Shown: in pieces, positions 6,998 to 16,467 of the stretch
How the letters are laid out: each line of letters begins with the position of its first letter
How positions within the stretch are numbered: position 1 is the stretch's first letter
Source of the DNA: Jiangella asiatica
Lineage (GTDB): Bacteria; Actinomycetota; Actinomycetes; Jiangellales; Jiangellaceae
Assembly (NCBI RefSeq): GCF_004349065.1
Contig: NZ_SMKZ01000011.1
Location: 1 to 64,000, forward strand
Direction: 5' to 3'
DNA: 64,000 nucleotides
The notes under the pieces: model-generated
Seen by the model: the letters and a program-made list of their open reading frames with translations, nothing else
Databases searched by the model: none
What the model was told of the DNA's origin: nothing
Translations under genes and position numbers: made by a program

Positions 6998-9214
6998 TCA
7001 TAGCCGCCGGGGCGCGAATACCTGGACCTCGGCCAGCGAGAGCGGGTTGGTCGGCGAGGCGAGCTGGACCCGCACGTATCGACCCGCACGGTCGACCGGG
7101 ATGTGTGTCGGAGTCCCCGCAGTCTGTGGCTGGTGGTGGGCCGTCACACCGGGCTGGGCCAGGATCTCGGCGACCGATTGGCTCGCAAACGGCTCGTCGG
7201 AGACGAACACGTAGTAGTCCGTCAGGCGGTTGGCACAACAATCGGTCCGATTCCAGACCGCGATCTCGCCGATGGTCCGGACGGACCCCAGGTCGACCTG
7301 CCACCAGGCTTGGGACTCCGGCTGGGCCGTGTGACTGACCGAGCCGTTGTACCAGCTGCCGTCTGTGTTGCCGTCCACCGCCAGTTCCGGCAGCCCCTGG
7401 CTACCCCGATACAGACTTTTCTGCGTCGCGGTTCTCCCGGCCGCGGCGTTCTCGTACCCGGCCAGGACCGAACCCTCCGCCGGGTAGGAAAGCCGTCCGA
7501 ATGACGCCACCGACCGCACCGAGTACCGTCCCGCAGCCACGTCCGGCGGCGGTGACACCGTGAACTCGACGTTGCGCGACTCCCCCGGCGAGATGGGCGT
7601 GACGATGGCCTGCTCCGGCACCGCCGACCAGCCGGTGGGTACGTCCAGGCCGATGCGGCCGGCGAGCGAGCGCGCCGATGCCGGGTTCGTCACGGTCACC
7701 TCGGCCGTGAACGACTCGTCCGCGACGACCGGAGGGATCGCCACTTCGGTCCGCAGCAAAGGACCCGTGCCGCGCGCGGCGATCTTGAACGTGTAGGCGT
7801 GCTCGCTCGCCGTTGCGGCCGCGCCCTCCATGGGCATCGGTACGGAGACCACGTCACCGTCCCGACGCCACGGCAGTGCGGCGCCGTCGGAGCCGAGCAG
7901 CGTGACGGTGCTGTTGCTCGCGAGTGGCAGGTCACCGGACAGCGTCAGCTGCTCTCCCGGCCATTCCAGCGCCGTGACGTAGAGGGCGTCGTCCTGCAGG
8001 GTGTAACGGACCGGGACGTTGCTGTTCTCGTCCTCGGCGTAACTCCAGTACGTGCTGCCGTAGATGGCCTCGCCGTTGATCTCCAGCCAGTCCCCGACGG
8101 CGCGGACCCGATCGGCTTGGATCTCGGGTATGGAGCCGTCCGCGCGCGGACCTAAGTTGATCATCAGGTTGCCGTTCTTGCTCACGACGTCGGCCAAGTC
8201 GTCGATCAGCTGGTTCGGTGTGGCCAGGTCCTCGGTCGCCTCCTCGGCGTTGTAGCCGTACGACGTGCCTAGCGTGCGCGGGCTCTCCCACTTGTCCTTT
8301 CTGATCCGCGGCTCTTGCAAGTTGTCTCTGGTGAAGTAGTCGTAGGTGCCGTTGCCGCAGCGGTTGTTGACCGTCACATCCTTCGGCTCGTCGCGGTTCT
8401 TCGCCTGGTTGAAGTAGTAGGCCATGAACTCGTTGCTGTTGTTCGGCCCGCCGATGTCGCACCAGAAGATGTCAGGGTCGAACCGGTCGACAAGCTCCAG
8501 CATCTGCGGATACTGGTGGTTCATGACGTAGTCGTCCAACGGCGTGTAGCCGGTGTATGGGATCTCCTTACCGGTGTAGGGATGGCGCGGCGGCCCGCCC
8601 GGCCAGTACAAATAGGGCGGCTGCTGCGGGTGGAACCACTCCGGCAGCGAGTAGTACAGCCCCTTCTTCAGCGGGTAGTCCCGCGCCGCCGCGATCAGCT
8701 CGGAAATCAAATCCCGGTGCGGCCCCAGCGCCACCGTGTCGCGGTCGGTGGTGTCGGTGTCCCACAACGCCACGCCGTCGTGGTGCTTGCTGGTGACGAC
8801 GAAGTACTTCCCGCCGCCTTCGACGAACAGGCTCAGCCACTGCCGCGGGTCGAACTCGTCGGGGTCCCACTGCTCGATGAAGTCGTCGTAGGAGAAGTCC
8901 TCGCCGTAGAACTCGCGGTGGTGGTTGTACGTCGGTGTGCCGGCGTTGCCCAGCTGGTTCCAATACCACTCGGCGTAGTGACCCGCAGCCCCGAACGCGG
9001 GAACCGAGTACGGCCCCCAATGGATCATGTAGCCGATCTTCGCGTCGTCGAACCACTGCGGCGAATCGTGCCGAGACAGGGACTCCGGCGTCGGCGCGTA
9101 GTCCGGGACGGCCGGAGCATCGGCCGCATGGCCGGGCCCGGCCGCACCGGACGCGACGCCGATCACGGCCGCGCACAGCACGCCTCCGAGCGCGAAGCGG
9201 AAATGTCGTGCCAT
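6998..9214 (-). CDS. secreted GH29 alpha-L-fucosidase with NEW3-like and F5/8C (CBM32-type) domains
   Basis: 738 aa. Signal peptide 1-30 ending GPGHAADA. The catalytic (beta/alpha)8 barrel (~40-395) shows WFDDAKIGYMIHWGPYSVPA, FVVTSKHHDGVALWDT and DPDIFWCDIGG; Asp253 in the W-C-D motif is the expected GH29 nucleophile. A C-terminal beta-sandwich of the catalytic unit, a NEW3-like module (AEVTVTNPASARSLAG) and an F5/8 type C domain (AWWQVDLGSVRTIGEIAVWN) follow. It removes terminal alpha-L-fucose with retention of configuration, outside the cell. GGGAGG lies 5 nt before the start. It is 55 nt downstream of the GH-A hydrolase gene and is less like the other three secreted fucosidases, which share a different C-terminal architecture. 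Confidence 0.9.
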   Translation of the reverse strand: MARHFRFALGGVLCAAVIGVASGAAGPGHAADAPAVPDYAPTPESLSRHDSPQWFDDAKIGYMIHWGPYSVPAFGAAGHYAEWYWNQLGNAGTPTYNHHREFYGEDFSYDDFIEQWDPDEFDPRQWLSLFVEGGGKYFVVTSKHHDGVALWDTDTTDRDTVALGPHRDLISELIAAARDYPLKKGLYYSLPEWFHPQQPPYLYWPGGPPRHPYTGKEIPYTGYTPLDDYVMNHQYPQMLELVDRFDPDIFWCDIGGPNNSNEFMAYYFNQAKNRDEPKDVTVNNRCGNGTYDYFTRDNLQEPRIRKDKWESPRTLGTSYGYNAEEATEDLATPNQLIDDLADVVSKNGNLMINLGPRADGSIPEIQADRVRAVGDWLEINGEAIYGSTYWSYAEDENSNVPVRYTLQDDALYVTALEWPGEQLTLSGDLPLASNSTVTLLGSDGAALPWRRDGDVVSVPMPMEGAAATASEHAYTFKIAARGTGPLLRTEVAIPPVVADESFTAEVTVTNPASARSLAGRIGLDVPTGWSAVPEQAIVTPISPGESRNVEFTVSPPPDVAAGRYSVRSVASFGRLSYPAEGSVLAGYENAAAGRTATQKSLYRGSQGLPELAVDGNTDGSWYNGSVSHTAQPESQAWWQVDLGSVRTIGEIAVWNRTDCCANRLTDYYVFVSDEPFASQSVAEILAQPGVTAHHQPQTAGTPTHIPVDRAGRYVRVQLASPTNPLSLAEVQVFAPRRL

Positions 9215-9269
9215 GAGAACCTCCCGGGTTCGGTCAGCTCGGATGTGATGTGGCCGCGCGACCGGCCGG

Positions 9270-10910
9270 TCAGCGGGTGATCTCGATGCGGTCGACCCAC
9301 ATGATGTTGCCGTCGAGTAGCACCGTCACCGTGGCCTTGTTCGGGACCACCACGTTCCAGACGTCCTCGACATAGGCCGGTGGCCCGCCGGTATCGACGA
9401 GCTCGCGCGAGCCGACCGGCTCACCGTCGACGAGCAGGGTGTAGCGCAGTGGTCCGCGGTCGTCGACGGTGTCGACGGCGGCGTAGCGCACGGTCACGGT
9501 GGACGCCCGTCCGACACGCGGGAACTGGACCAACGGCGGCTCCCACCGCTGGTAGTTGGCCAGCATCACGTGCCGGTTGCGCGTCGGCGACGGCTCGGGC
9601 AGCGCGAACCCGCCATAGCCGGCCGCGTCGGACCAGCCGGCCGGCACCGGCTCGTACTCCGCTTCCAGCACCCCCGAGCGTGGTCGCATGTCCACGGTCG
9701 GGCCGGGCCGCCGGCGGGCCGGCGCCCACATCCGCTCCCGCAGCACCGTCCGGACCCTCGCCAGGATCTCCGGATTCGCCTGCAGCCGGCTGTCACCCCA
9801 GTACCCGTTCGGGCACCGCTGCGCCGTGCATTGCCAGTGCTGCTGGCTGTCCCAGTCGGTGTTGATGTACGACACGGCCCGGATGACGTCGCGGTTGTCC
9901 TGGATGTAGGCGAAGAATTCGGCGAACCACGTGCTCCAGATCGTGTCGACGCTGACGGGGACGCGCGAGTCCCACGGCTCACCGGAGGCGAAGATGCAGC
10001 CCGCCGTCGACTCGCCCAGGTCGTACGCTTGCGGCGCCGCTTCCGCGATCATCACCGGCTTGTTCCGCGCCCGGGCGAAGTCGAGAACGGAGTCCTGGAC
10101 CACCCGTGGTGCGGCGGCCAGCTGGGCGTCGGGCAGACAGGCCAGCTGGTACGCGTCGTAGCTCTCCCCGTAGAAGGTCGAGATGCCGACCCAGTCGACG
10201 GCGTCGTCACCGGGGTACCAGAGGTTCCAGTGCCCGGCCGCGGTCGGGTCGTAGGGCCCAGGCACCTGCACCGGCCACGCCGCGCTCTGCCACACCGTGG
10301 CGACCCGGCCGGCGCCCAGCGCGTCGATGCGCTCGGCGATGTGACGGAACGCCGCCTTGTACTCCGCCGGCTGGTAGCAGTTCCACTCGCCGTCGAACTC
10401 GTAACCGATGCGCAGGTAGACGTCGCGGTTGGTGTCGCGGAGCCACTCGATCAGCTCATCGGTCCAGGCCTGGTACTGCTGGATGACATCCGGCGGAACG
10501 TCCGGGTCGCCGGCGATCGCCTTCAGCGGCGTGAGCGAGCAGTCCTTCAGGTAGAGCCCGACCGCCAAGGCTCCGTCGTACTCCGCGAGGGTCTCCGGGA
10601 AGTAAGTGCGTCCGGTTCCGAAGTCGACCGGTTGGTAGATCCCGGCCAGCGGCGAGCCGACCAGGTTCGTGTAGAGCGTGACGCCGTCGGGCCGCGGATA
10701 CGTCTCGTCGACGTCGAGGACGTCGGCTTTGAAGTCCGACAGCGTCCCGCTGTCCTGTCCCATGAGGAACAGCACCTTCTCGTTGCTGGGCACGTTGACG
10801 GCGTCGAACCGGTCGCGCGGCGCCGCGTCGGCGGACTCTGGTGTGGGTGCGGGGATCAACAGCGCCGTGGCGACGATGCCGGTCGCCACGTAACGAATGC
10901 CACGATGCAT
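9270..10910 (-). CDS. secreted clan GH-A glycoside hydrolase, GH26-like, with C-terminal CBM
   Basis: 546 aa. Signal peptide about 1-30. The barrel shows DVYLRIGYEFDGEWNC with Glu171, placed like the acid/base residue of GH26 enzymes, and NKPVMIAEAAP with Glu290 as the expected nucleophile after strand 7. The residues after ~410 (VLEAEYEPVPAGW through TVTVLLDGNIMWVDRIEI) form a galactose-binding-like beta-sandwich resembling CBM35-type modules. GH26 members cut beta-mannans, beta-1,3-xylans or mixed beta-glucans, so this enzyme may cleave the backbone of the polysaccharide whose fucose branches the neighbours remove. AGGAGG precedes the ATG. Family assignment is from motifs only; a related unassigned clan GH-A family is possible. 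Confidence 0.7.
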   Translation of the reverse strand: MHRGIRYVATGIVATALLIPAPTPESADAAPRDRFDAVNVPSNEKVLFLMGQDSGTLSDFKADVLDVDETYPRPDGVTLYTNLVGSPLAGIYQPVDFGTGRTYFPETLAEYDGALAVGLYLKDCSLTPLKAIAGDPDVPPDVIQQYQAWTDELIEWLRDTNRDVYLRIGYEFDGEWNCYQPAEYKAAFRHIAERIDALGAGRVATVWQSAAWPVQVPGPYDPTAAGHWNLWYPGDDAVDWVGISTFYGESYDAYQLACLPDAQLAAAPRVVQDSVLDFARARNKPVMIAEAAPQAYDLGESTAGCIFASGEPWDSRVPVSVDTIWSTWFAEFFAYIQDNRDVIRAVSYINTDWDSQQHWQCTAQRCPNGYWGDSRLQANPEILARVRTVLRERMWAPARRRPGPTVDMRPRSGVLEAEYEPVPAGWSDAAGYGGFALPEPSPTRNRHVMLANYQRWEPPLVQFPRVGRASTVTVRYAAVDTVDDRGPLRYTLLVDGEPVGSRELVDTGGPPAYVEDVWNVVVPNKATVTVLLDGNIMWVDRIEITR

Positions 10911-10947
10911 GAGGGGCTCCTCCTCATCGTTGGACCGCGATAGGTGA

Positions 10948-11838
10948 TCACGACTTCAGAGCCCCCTCCATGATCCCGCCGACGATCTGCCGGCCGGGCA
11001 GGACGAAGACGAGCAGCAGCGGCACCGTCGCGATGACTATGCCGGCCATCTGGACCCCGTAGTCGGTGACGTAGGCCTGGCTCTGCAGCTGCCGCAGCGC
11101 GACCTGGACGGTGAAGCTCCGCGGCGAGTTCAAGACGATCAGCGGCCAGAAGAAGTCGTTCCAGGCGAACATGAACGCGAAGAGCCCGAGCACGGCCGCC
11201 GCCGGACGGATCGAAGGCAGCACGATGCTCCAGAACGTCCGGAACGTGCCCGCGCCGTCGACGGCGGCTGCCTGGACCAGCTCGTCGGGTACGGCATTGT
11301 CGATCGCCTGGCGCATCCAGAAGACGCCGAACGCCGTGACGATGCCGGGGACGATCAGCGCCCGCAGGTCGTTGACCCACCCCAGCTCGTTGATCAGCAG
11401 GAACTGCGGCACCACGCCCAGCTGGAGCGGCACCATCATGGTGCCGATCACCAGCACGAACAGTAGGTTGCGGCCGTGGAAGCGCAGCTTGGCGAACGCG
11501 TAGCCGGCCAGCGCGGAGAAGAACACCTGCCCGGTGGCGACGCAGGTCGCGACCATGAACGAGTTGGCCAGCGCCCGGCCGAACGGTACCCGGGCGAAAA
11601 CCTCGCTCATGTGGTCCAGGAAGTTCCCGCCGGGCACCAGGGCCGGTGGCACGTCGTTGACCGCGGACGAGTCGTTCGAGGCCACGACGAACATCCAGTA
11701 GAACGGGAAAACCGCCACCAGCACCGTTACCGCCAGCACCAGGTACGTGAACCAGGATGGCCGGCCGGCCCCGCGCGGCCGTCGCGGACCGGGTGGCGTC
11801 CCGGCCGCGGCGCGATCCTGCCGGAGAGTCGTCGTCAC
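10948..11838 (-). CDS. sugar ABC transporter permease, MalG type
   Basis: 296 aa with a GTG start at 11838, 7 nt after the upstream permease. Six membrane spans are expected; the first is FTYLVLAVTVLVAVFPFYWM. The cytoplasmic EAA loop reads DELVQAAAVDGAGTFRTFWSIVLPSIRP, typical of the second permease of carbohydrate uptake systems (CUT1). It works with the permease at 11846 and the lipoprotein at 12794. No ATPase is encoded nearby, so a shared MsiK-type ATPase elsewhere is expected. Confidence 0.9.
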   Translation of the reverse strand: MTTTLRQDRAAAGTPPGPRRPRGAGRPSWFTYLVLAVTVLVAVFPFYWMFVVASNDSSAVNDVPPALVPGGNFLDHMSEVFARVPFGRALANSFMVATCVATGQVFFSALAGYAFAKLRFHGRNLLFVLVIGTMMVPLQLGVVPQFLLINELGWVNDLRALIVPGIVTAFGVFWMRQAIDNAVPDELVQAAAVDGAGTFRTFWSIVLPSIRPAAAVLGLFAFMFAWNDFFWPLIVLNSPRSFTVQVALRQLQSQAYVTDYGVQMAGIVIATVPLLLVFVLPGRQIVGGIMEGALKS

Positions 11839-11845
11839 GGCCCGC

Positions 11846-12763
11846 TCACCCTGTGGAGATGCGACGGCTGAGGCGGTAGTTGACCACCGAGAGGACCAGG
11901 ATCATCACGAACAGCGCCCACGCGATCGCCGAGGCGTAGCCGAAGTCGAGGTCGCGGAAGCCCTGCTCGTACAGGAACAGTGTCAGCGTCTGAAACTGCC
12001 GTGACTGTCCCCCGTCGGTGCCGGCCTGCCCGCCGAACACCAGCGGCTCGGCGAAGACCTGCAGTCCGCCGATCGTCGACACGATGACCGTGAAGATGAT
12101 CGTCGGGCGCAGCTGCGGCACGGTGATGTGGAGGAACTGGCGCACCCGGCCGGCACCGTCGAGCTCGGCCACCTCGTAGAGGCTGCGCGGGATCGACTGC
12201 ATGGCGGCCAGGTAGATCAGCGCGTTGTAGCCCGTCCAGCGCCACATCACCATGGAGGCGATGGCCAGGTGACTGGAGAGCCGGCCGGCCGGCCAATCGA
12301 CCCGATCCAGCCCCACCGTGTCGAACAGCCAGTTGACCAGGCCGAAGTCCCGCCCGAACAGCTGGGTGAAGATGATCCCGACGGCGACGACGGAGGTGAT
12401 GTTCGGCACCAGCACCGCCATCCGGAACCCAGTGCGCAACCGCAGCATCGGGCCGTTGAGGACGGCCGCCAGAACCAGTGCCACCGCGAGCTGCGGCACC
12501 GTGGAGATGATCCAGATGGAGAAGGTGTTGACGGTGGCGTTCCAGAACCTGGGGTCGGCCATCAGGTCGGTGTAGTTCCGCAGACCGAGCCACGCGTGCG
12601 TGCCGATCGGGTTCCACTCGTGCAGCGACACCCACCCCGTGTAGACGATGGGGAACAGCCCGAAGACGCCGAACACGACGAAGAACGGTGCGATGTAGAG
12701 GTAGGGCACCGTGCGCCCGGGCAGCCGCCGGCGCAGCGCGCCCGCCCCGGTTCCGGTCGGCAT
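11846..12763 (-). CDS. sugar ABC transporter permease, MalF type
   Basis: 305 aa. The N-terminal span (VPYLYIAPFFVVFGVFGLFPIVYTGWVSLHEW) and the EAA loop (RSLYEVAELDGAGRVRQFLHITVPQLRP) are diagnostic of the first permease of CUT1 systems. GAGGAG lies 5 nt before the ATG. It sits between its binding protein (30 nt upstream) and the second permease (7 nt downstream), forming one uptake set for oligosaccharides released by the secreted hydrolases. Confidence 0.9.
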   Translation of the reverse strand: MPTGTGAGALRRRLPGRTVPYLYIAPFFVVFGVFGLFPIVYTGWVSLHEWNPIGTHAWLGLRNYTDLMADPRFWNATVNTFSIWIISTVPQLAVALVLAAVLNGPMLRLRTGFRMAVLVPNITSVVAVGIIFTQLFGRDFGLVNWLFDTVGLDRVDWPAGRLSSHLAIASMVMWRWTGYNALIYLAAMQSIPRSLYEVAELDGAGRVRQFLHITVPQLRPTIIFTVIVSTIGGLQVFAEPLVFGGQAGTDGGQSRQFQTLTLFLYEQGFRDLDFGYASAIAWALFVMILVLSVVNYRLSRRISTG

Positions 12764-12793
12764 GGTGGCTCCTCTCCATCTCCGGTGTGCCGC

Positions 12794-14080
12794 TCAGTCG
12801 ATCTCGAGCGCGATGGCATCGAGCGTGGACGCCCACGCCTCGCCGGGTTCCTCGTCGCCCTTCTCGACGCGGTCGACCCCATTGCCGAACTCGCGCAGGA
12901 TGAGCCGCTGGTCCTCACCCTCGACCACCGGTTCCAGCGCCTCCACCGACGCGGTGTAGATCTGCCCCAAGGGAGCGCCGGAGAAGAACTCGGACGTGAA
13001 CTCTCGCATCTCGGGCGTCCCGTAGAGGGACGGCGTCGACGGGAAGTTGCCGCTGGCTTGGAAGACCTCCAGCTGCGACTCCGGCGAGAGGACGGTCGTG
13101 ATCAAGTCGTAGGCGAGGTCGGGGTGTTCGGCGTTCGCCGGGATCGCCAGCTGCGAGCCGCCCCAGTTGCCGCCACCTTCGGGAAGCGTGGTGACGTTCC
13201 AGCGCCCGGCGGTGTCCGGCGCCTGACCCTGGATGTAGTTGAGCATCCACGCCGGCGCGAGCTGCACGGCGTACTTGCCTTGGGCCATGCCGGTGTTCCA
13301 CTCCGGTGAGAACGCAGCGAGATCGGCCGTCACACCGGCCCGAGCCGCCGCGGTCGCCACCTCCCAGGCCCGCTCGACCTGCGGGTTGGTGTCGTAGATC
13401 GGCTCGCCGTCGGTGTCGTAGAACACCTCACTGCCTTGTTTGGCGACGGTCTCGAACAGCACACCGCTGTCGTCGAGGAACGCCTGACCGGTGTCCGCGG
13501 TGTACTGCTCGGCCACCGCCAGGAACTCGTCCCATGACGGCCAGAGCGCGGCCACCTGCTCCGGCTCGGTGGGCAGGCCGGCTGCCTGGAACAGGTCCGT
13601 CCGGTAGGCCAGCGCCATCCCGCCGACGTCGGTCGGCAGGCCGATGACCGTGCCGTCGGCCGCCACGCCGTTCTGCCACCGCCAGTCCAGGTAGTCGTCG
13701 GCCAACTCGTCGGCGCCGTGGTCGCGCAGGTCGACGAAGCTGTCGGGACTGGCCTTGAACGTCGCGCTGTAGCCGATCTCGATGACGGCGACGTCCGGTA
13801 CCGACCCGGAAACCAGCGCGGTCAGCAGCTGCTCGTGGTGCGGATCCAGCTCGCCCGTCTTGAACTCCAGCTCCACGCCCCGGTCCGCGGCCCATGCCTC
13901 CATCTGCTCCTCCAGCCCGGTGGCGCCGAAGGTCCAGATGGAGAGGGTCGTCCCGGGTTCGGGAGACTCTCCGGCCAGGTCACCGGACGTGGCGCCGTCG
14001 TCCTCGCCGCCACAGCTGGTGACCAGGGCCGTGGCCGCGAGCAGCACGGTGAACCGCGCCGCCGTTCTCGAACTACGCAT
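12794..14080 (-). CDS. sugar-binding lipoprotein of ABC transporter (SBP family 1)
   Basis: 428 aa. Lipoprotein signal with lipobox LVTSC at residues ~19-23, followed by an acidic spacer (GGEDDGATSGD). The mature protein has the family 1 pattern: LSIWTFGA, a hinge region with DVAVIEIGYSATF, MALAYRTDLFQAAGLPTEPEQVAALWPSWDEF, and GGSQLAIPANAEHPDLAYDLI near the C-terminus. It is anchored on the outer face and delivers oligosaccharide to the permeases encoded just downstream. AAAGG lies ~7 nt before the start. It is not closely similar to the second binding protein of the operon at 32123, so the two may bind different products. Confidence 0.9.
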   Translation of the reverse strand: MRSSRTAARFTVLLAATALVTSCGGEDDGATSGDLAGESPEPGTTLSIWTFGATGLEEQMEAWAADRGVELEFKTGELDPHHEQLLTALVSGSVPDVAVIEIGYSATFKASPDSFVDLRDHGADELADDYLDWRWQNGVAADGTVIGLPTDVGGMALAYRTDLFQAAGLPTEPEQVAALWPSWDEFLAVAEQYTADTGQAFLDDSGVLFETVAKQGSEVFYDTDGEPIYDTNPQVERAWEVATAAARAGVTADLAAFSPEWNTGMAQGKYAVQLAPAWMLNYIQGQAPDTAGRWNVTTLPEGGGNWGGSQLAIPANAEHPDLAYDLITTVLSPESQLEVFQASGNFPSTPSLYGTPEMREFTSEFFSGAPLGQIYTASVEALEPVVEGEDQRLILREFGNGVDRVEKGDEEPGEAWASTLDAIALEID

Positions 14081-14137
14081 GGCGAACCTTTCGCTGTGGG
14101 CACACGCCGCGACGACGTGTGGCCGGGCTCGAGTGGG

Positions 14138-14590
14138 TCAGGGCGTGACGACGATGGCGTCGAGTCCGACCCAGCTGTTCGTCGCTGCCGGGTTGCGGTC
14201 GCCGGTGACGGTGACGCGGACGGTGTGCTGGCCGGGTTCCAACCCACTCGCCGCCCAGACGATCACCTGCTCCCGGGCGGTGGCGCTGTAGGTGTCGACC
14301 AGCTCGGCCGGTCCGCCGTCGACCGAGATCGCGGCGATGCCGTGACCGGGCCGCTGCTGCGCCATCACCGCCACCCCGGTGCCCTCGAACGTCAGCTCCG
14401 CGTAGGCGCCGGGCGTGCGCGAGTAGTGGCGGGTGTCGGCGTACGCGCCGGCCCACGTGCCGGCTTCCCAGGTGTCGACGTACTCGATCGGCAGGTCCGC
14501 GCCGCACCGGTCGCCGCCGTCGTCGTAGATCCGCCGGCCATCGGGCAGCTCGTCGTACGGCGGGCGGTCCTCGTCGTCGGCCACCGGCAG
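14138..14590 (-). repeat. representative copy of a ~130-residue C-terminal module repeated across the operon
   Basis: Pattern: TRHYSRTxGAxAELTFEGTG, then V-x-V-M-A-Q-x-R-P-G-H-G-I-A-A-I-S-V-D-G-G, then LEPGQHTVRVTVTG and WVGLDAIVVTP. Related copies lie at about 14590-14910, 19565-19990, 20010-20350, 34851-35250, 35300-35625, 21837-22245 and, strongly diverged, 25029-25420. Predicted beta-sandwich resembling galactose-binding-like folds. A carbohydrate-binding role is inferred from its presence on secreted fucosidases and a beta-helix protein. Confidence 0.65.
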
Positions 14591-16417
14591 CACCAGTGGG
14601 ACGAGCCGGTCCAGTGTCACCCAGGCGCCGGTGGAGTCCGGGTGCCGGTCGCCGGTCACGTCGATGGTGAGGGTGTGCTCGCCCGGAGCGAGGTCGCGCC
14701 GCTCGAGCACCGCCACGTCGCGGGCGGCCTCGGCGCGGTAGAGGTCGACGGTCTGCGGTTCGCCGCCGTCGATGCTGACCCGGGCGATGCCGTGGTCCGG
14801 GCCGACGCCGGCGCGAAGCTCCGCGCCGGTGCCGCTGAACTCGATCGTCGCGGTGTCACCCGCCGTGCGGGAGCGGTGGATGCTGGTGTTGAACGCACCG
14901 GCGAAGGGCACACTCGATGGCAGCCTGGGCACCTGGGGCGCATCCGCGGGACGCGCCTGTGCCTGCCAGCCGGTGCCGTCGTAGCGGACGGCGTCAGCAG
15001 TGTCGTCCAAGCCGCCGTAAGCCTTGAACTCGATCACGCCGGCGCCGTCGGTCGCATCCGCCACGACCAGACGCAGACTGTCGGTGGTGACGGCGGGGAA
15101 CTCGTCTCGTTGGGTCGGATACGCCGGTGCGCCGCCGGTGTGTGCCGTGCGCCAGCTGCCGTCGGCGTCGCGGTACTCGATCCGGTAGCCGGCGACGGCG
15201 TCCGCCGCGGTGACCTGCAGCGCCGTTCGGTCGATCGTCAGCTCTTGGCCCAGGTTCACCTGGAGCCAGGCGGACTCGCCGTCCGCTGGTACCTGCCAAT
15301 GGGTCTTGGCCTGCAGGTCCGTGGCGTGTGCGGCCGGGTGGTCGCCGGTCTCGCCGCCGGCCGTGGTGGCGGCGCCGGCCAGCAGGTCGTCGCCGCGACG
15401 GCGGTCGCCGAGCGCTTCCAGCAGCCGGACCCCGCCGGCCGGGAGCTGACCGCTCGGACCGGGCGAGACGTTGAGCGAGAACGTCGCCCCGAGCGCGTTC
15501 GTCGACGAGAGCACGGCGTAGACGGCATCGGTGTCGCGCGTCGGCAGGGCGTCGTCGGAGACCTGCCACCACCCGGGGCCGGCGGCGACCGTGTATGCCT
15601 GCTCGGTCGGCTTGGGGTCGGCGTAGTCGCACGGCATCATCTCGTAGGGGCCCTCGAAGGTGCGGACGTCGGCGGCGTCGAACTCCACCTGGGCGTTGGG
15701 GAAGTTCGGCACGAACGCCGTGCCCGGGGACACCGAGTGGACGAAGTCGGACAGCTCGGGCAGCTGCACGTCGTCCATCGGCGCGATGTCCATCCAGATC
15801 CCGGCGATGGGCCCGTACTCGGTCAGCAGTTCGGTGAGCTGGTTCTTCACGTACTGCATGTACTCCGGCGAGTCCGTCGTGCGGTCGGAGTTCTCCGGCC
15901 GCACGTCGCCGCCCGGCTGGAGCCGGTCGTACCAGGAGTAGTACATGACGACCTCGAGGCCGCGCTCGCGGGCCGCATCGACAACTTCGCCCACCACATC
16001 CGTTCGCGGGTCGGAGCTGGTCTGCACTCCGTAGTCGGTGTAGTCGCTGGGCCACAGCGTGAAACCGTCGTGATGCTTCGCGGTGAAGATCACGTAGCTG
16101 GCGCCCGCGGCCGCGACCGCGTCCATCCACTGGTCCACGTCGAGGTTCGCGGGGTCGTACGTCGTCGCCGGTACATCCTCCGGCTGGTAGTTCCACGGCG
16201 TCTGGCCGACGAACGTCGCCAGACCGTAGTGCATGAAGACGCCGAACCCCATGGCCTCGTAGGCCTCGCCGGGTGTCTGCACCGTCGTGCTCGCGATTGG
16301 CTCGGCCACCGCCTGCGGCATCAGTCCGGCCGTCAGGGCACCGGCCGACAGCACGGCCAGGGCGCCGCGGCGGAGCCGGCGGGTGCGTGTGTCTCGATGG
16401 TGTCGTCCGTCGGTCAT
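14138..16417 (-). CDS. secreted GH29 alpha-L-fucosidase with F5/8C domain and two repeated C-terminal modules
   Basis: 759 aa from the ATG at 16417 (GAGGAG 5-6 nt upstream); the longer open frame upstream lacks family sequence and overlaps the beta-helix gene. Signal region RRLRRGALAVLSAGALTAGLMPQAVA. The barrel shows GFGVFMHYGLATFVGQTPW, TAKHHDGFTLWPSDYTDYGV and AGIWMDIAP; Asp210 is the expected nucleophile. An F5/8C-type domain (~355-490: ATDLQAKTHWQVPADGESAW, VIEFKAYGG) follows, then two copies (~500-625, ~629-759) of a module seen across this operon. Related to the fucosidases at 19565 and 34851 over the full length; the three are probably ancient duplicates tuned to different linkages. 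Confidence 0.88.
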   Translation of the reverse strand: MTDGRHHRDTRTRRLRRGALAVLSAGALTAGLMPQAVAEPIASTTVQTPGEAYEAMGFGVFMHYGLATFVGQTPWNYQPEDVPATTYDPANLDVDQWMDAVAAAGASYVIFTAKHHDGFTLWPSDYTDYGVQTSSDPRTDVVGEVVDAARERGLEVVMYYSWYDRLQPGGDVRPENSDRTTDSPEYMQYVKNQLTELLTEYGPIAGIWMDIAPMDDVQLPELSDFVHSVSPGTAFVPNFPNAQVEFDAADVRTFEGPYEMMPCDYADPKPTEQAYTVAAGPGWWQVSDDALPTRDTDAVYAVLSSTNALGATFSLNVSPGPSGQLPAGGVRLLEALGDRRRGDDLLAGAATTAGGETGDHPAAHATDLQAKTHWQVPADGESAWLQVNLGQELTIDRTALQVTAADAVAGYRIEYRDADGSWRTAHTGGAPAYPTQRDEFPAVTTDSLRLVVADATDGAGVIEFKAYGGLDDTADAVRYDGTGWQAQARPADAPQVPRLPSSVPFAGAFNTSIHRSRTAGDTATIEFSGTGAELRAGVGPDHGIARVSIDGGEPQTVDLYRAEAARDVAVLERRDLAPGEHTLTIDVTGDRHPDSTGAWVTLDRLVPLVLPVADDEDRPPYDELPDGRRIYDDGGDRCGADLPIEYVDTWEAGTWAGAYADTRHYSRTPGAYAELTFEGTGVAVMAQQRPGHGIAAISVDGGPAELVDTYSATAREQVIVWAASGLEPGQHTVRVTVTGDRNPAATNSWVGLDAIVVTP

Positions 16418-16467
16418 GTTTCTCCTCGTGATCGGGATGCGTCCTGGCACGTTGCCGCAGGTCACGT

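Noticed and set aside
6927-7304. An upstream extension of the beta-helix gene at 3744 (126 more codons).
   Set aside because: It overlaps the end of the fucosidase gene, is Arg/Pro-rich shadow sequence, and the signal peptide with a good ribosome site starts at 6926.
11835-12836. A 333-codon frame overlapping the MalF-type permease.
   Set aside because: Its translation is Arg/Gly/His-rich without membrane spans, whereas the 11846-12763 frame has all permease motifs.
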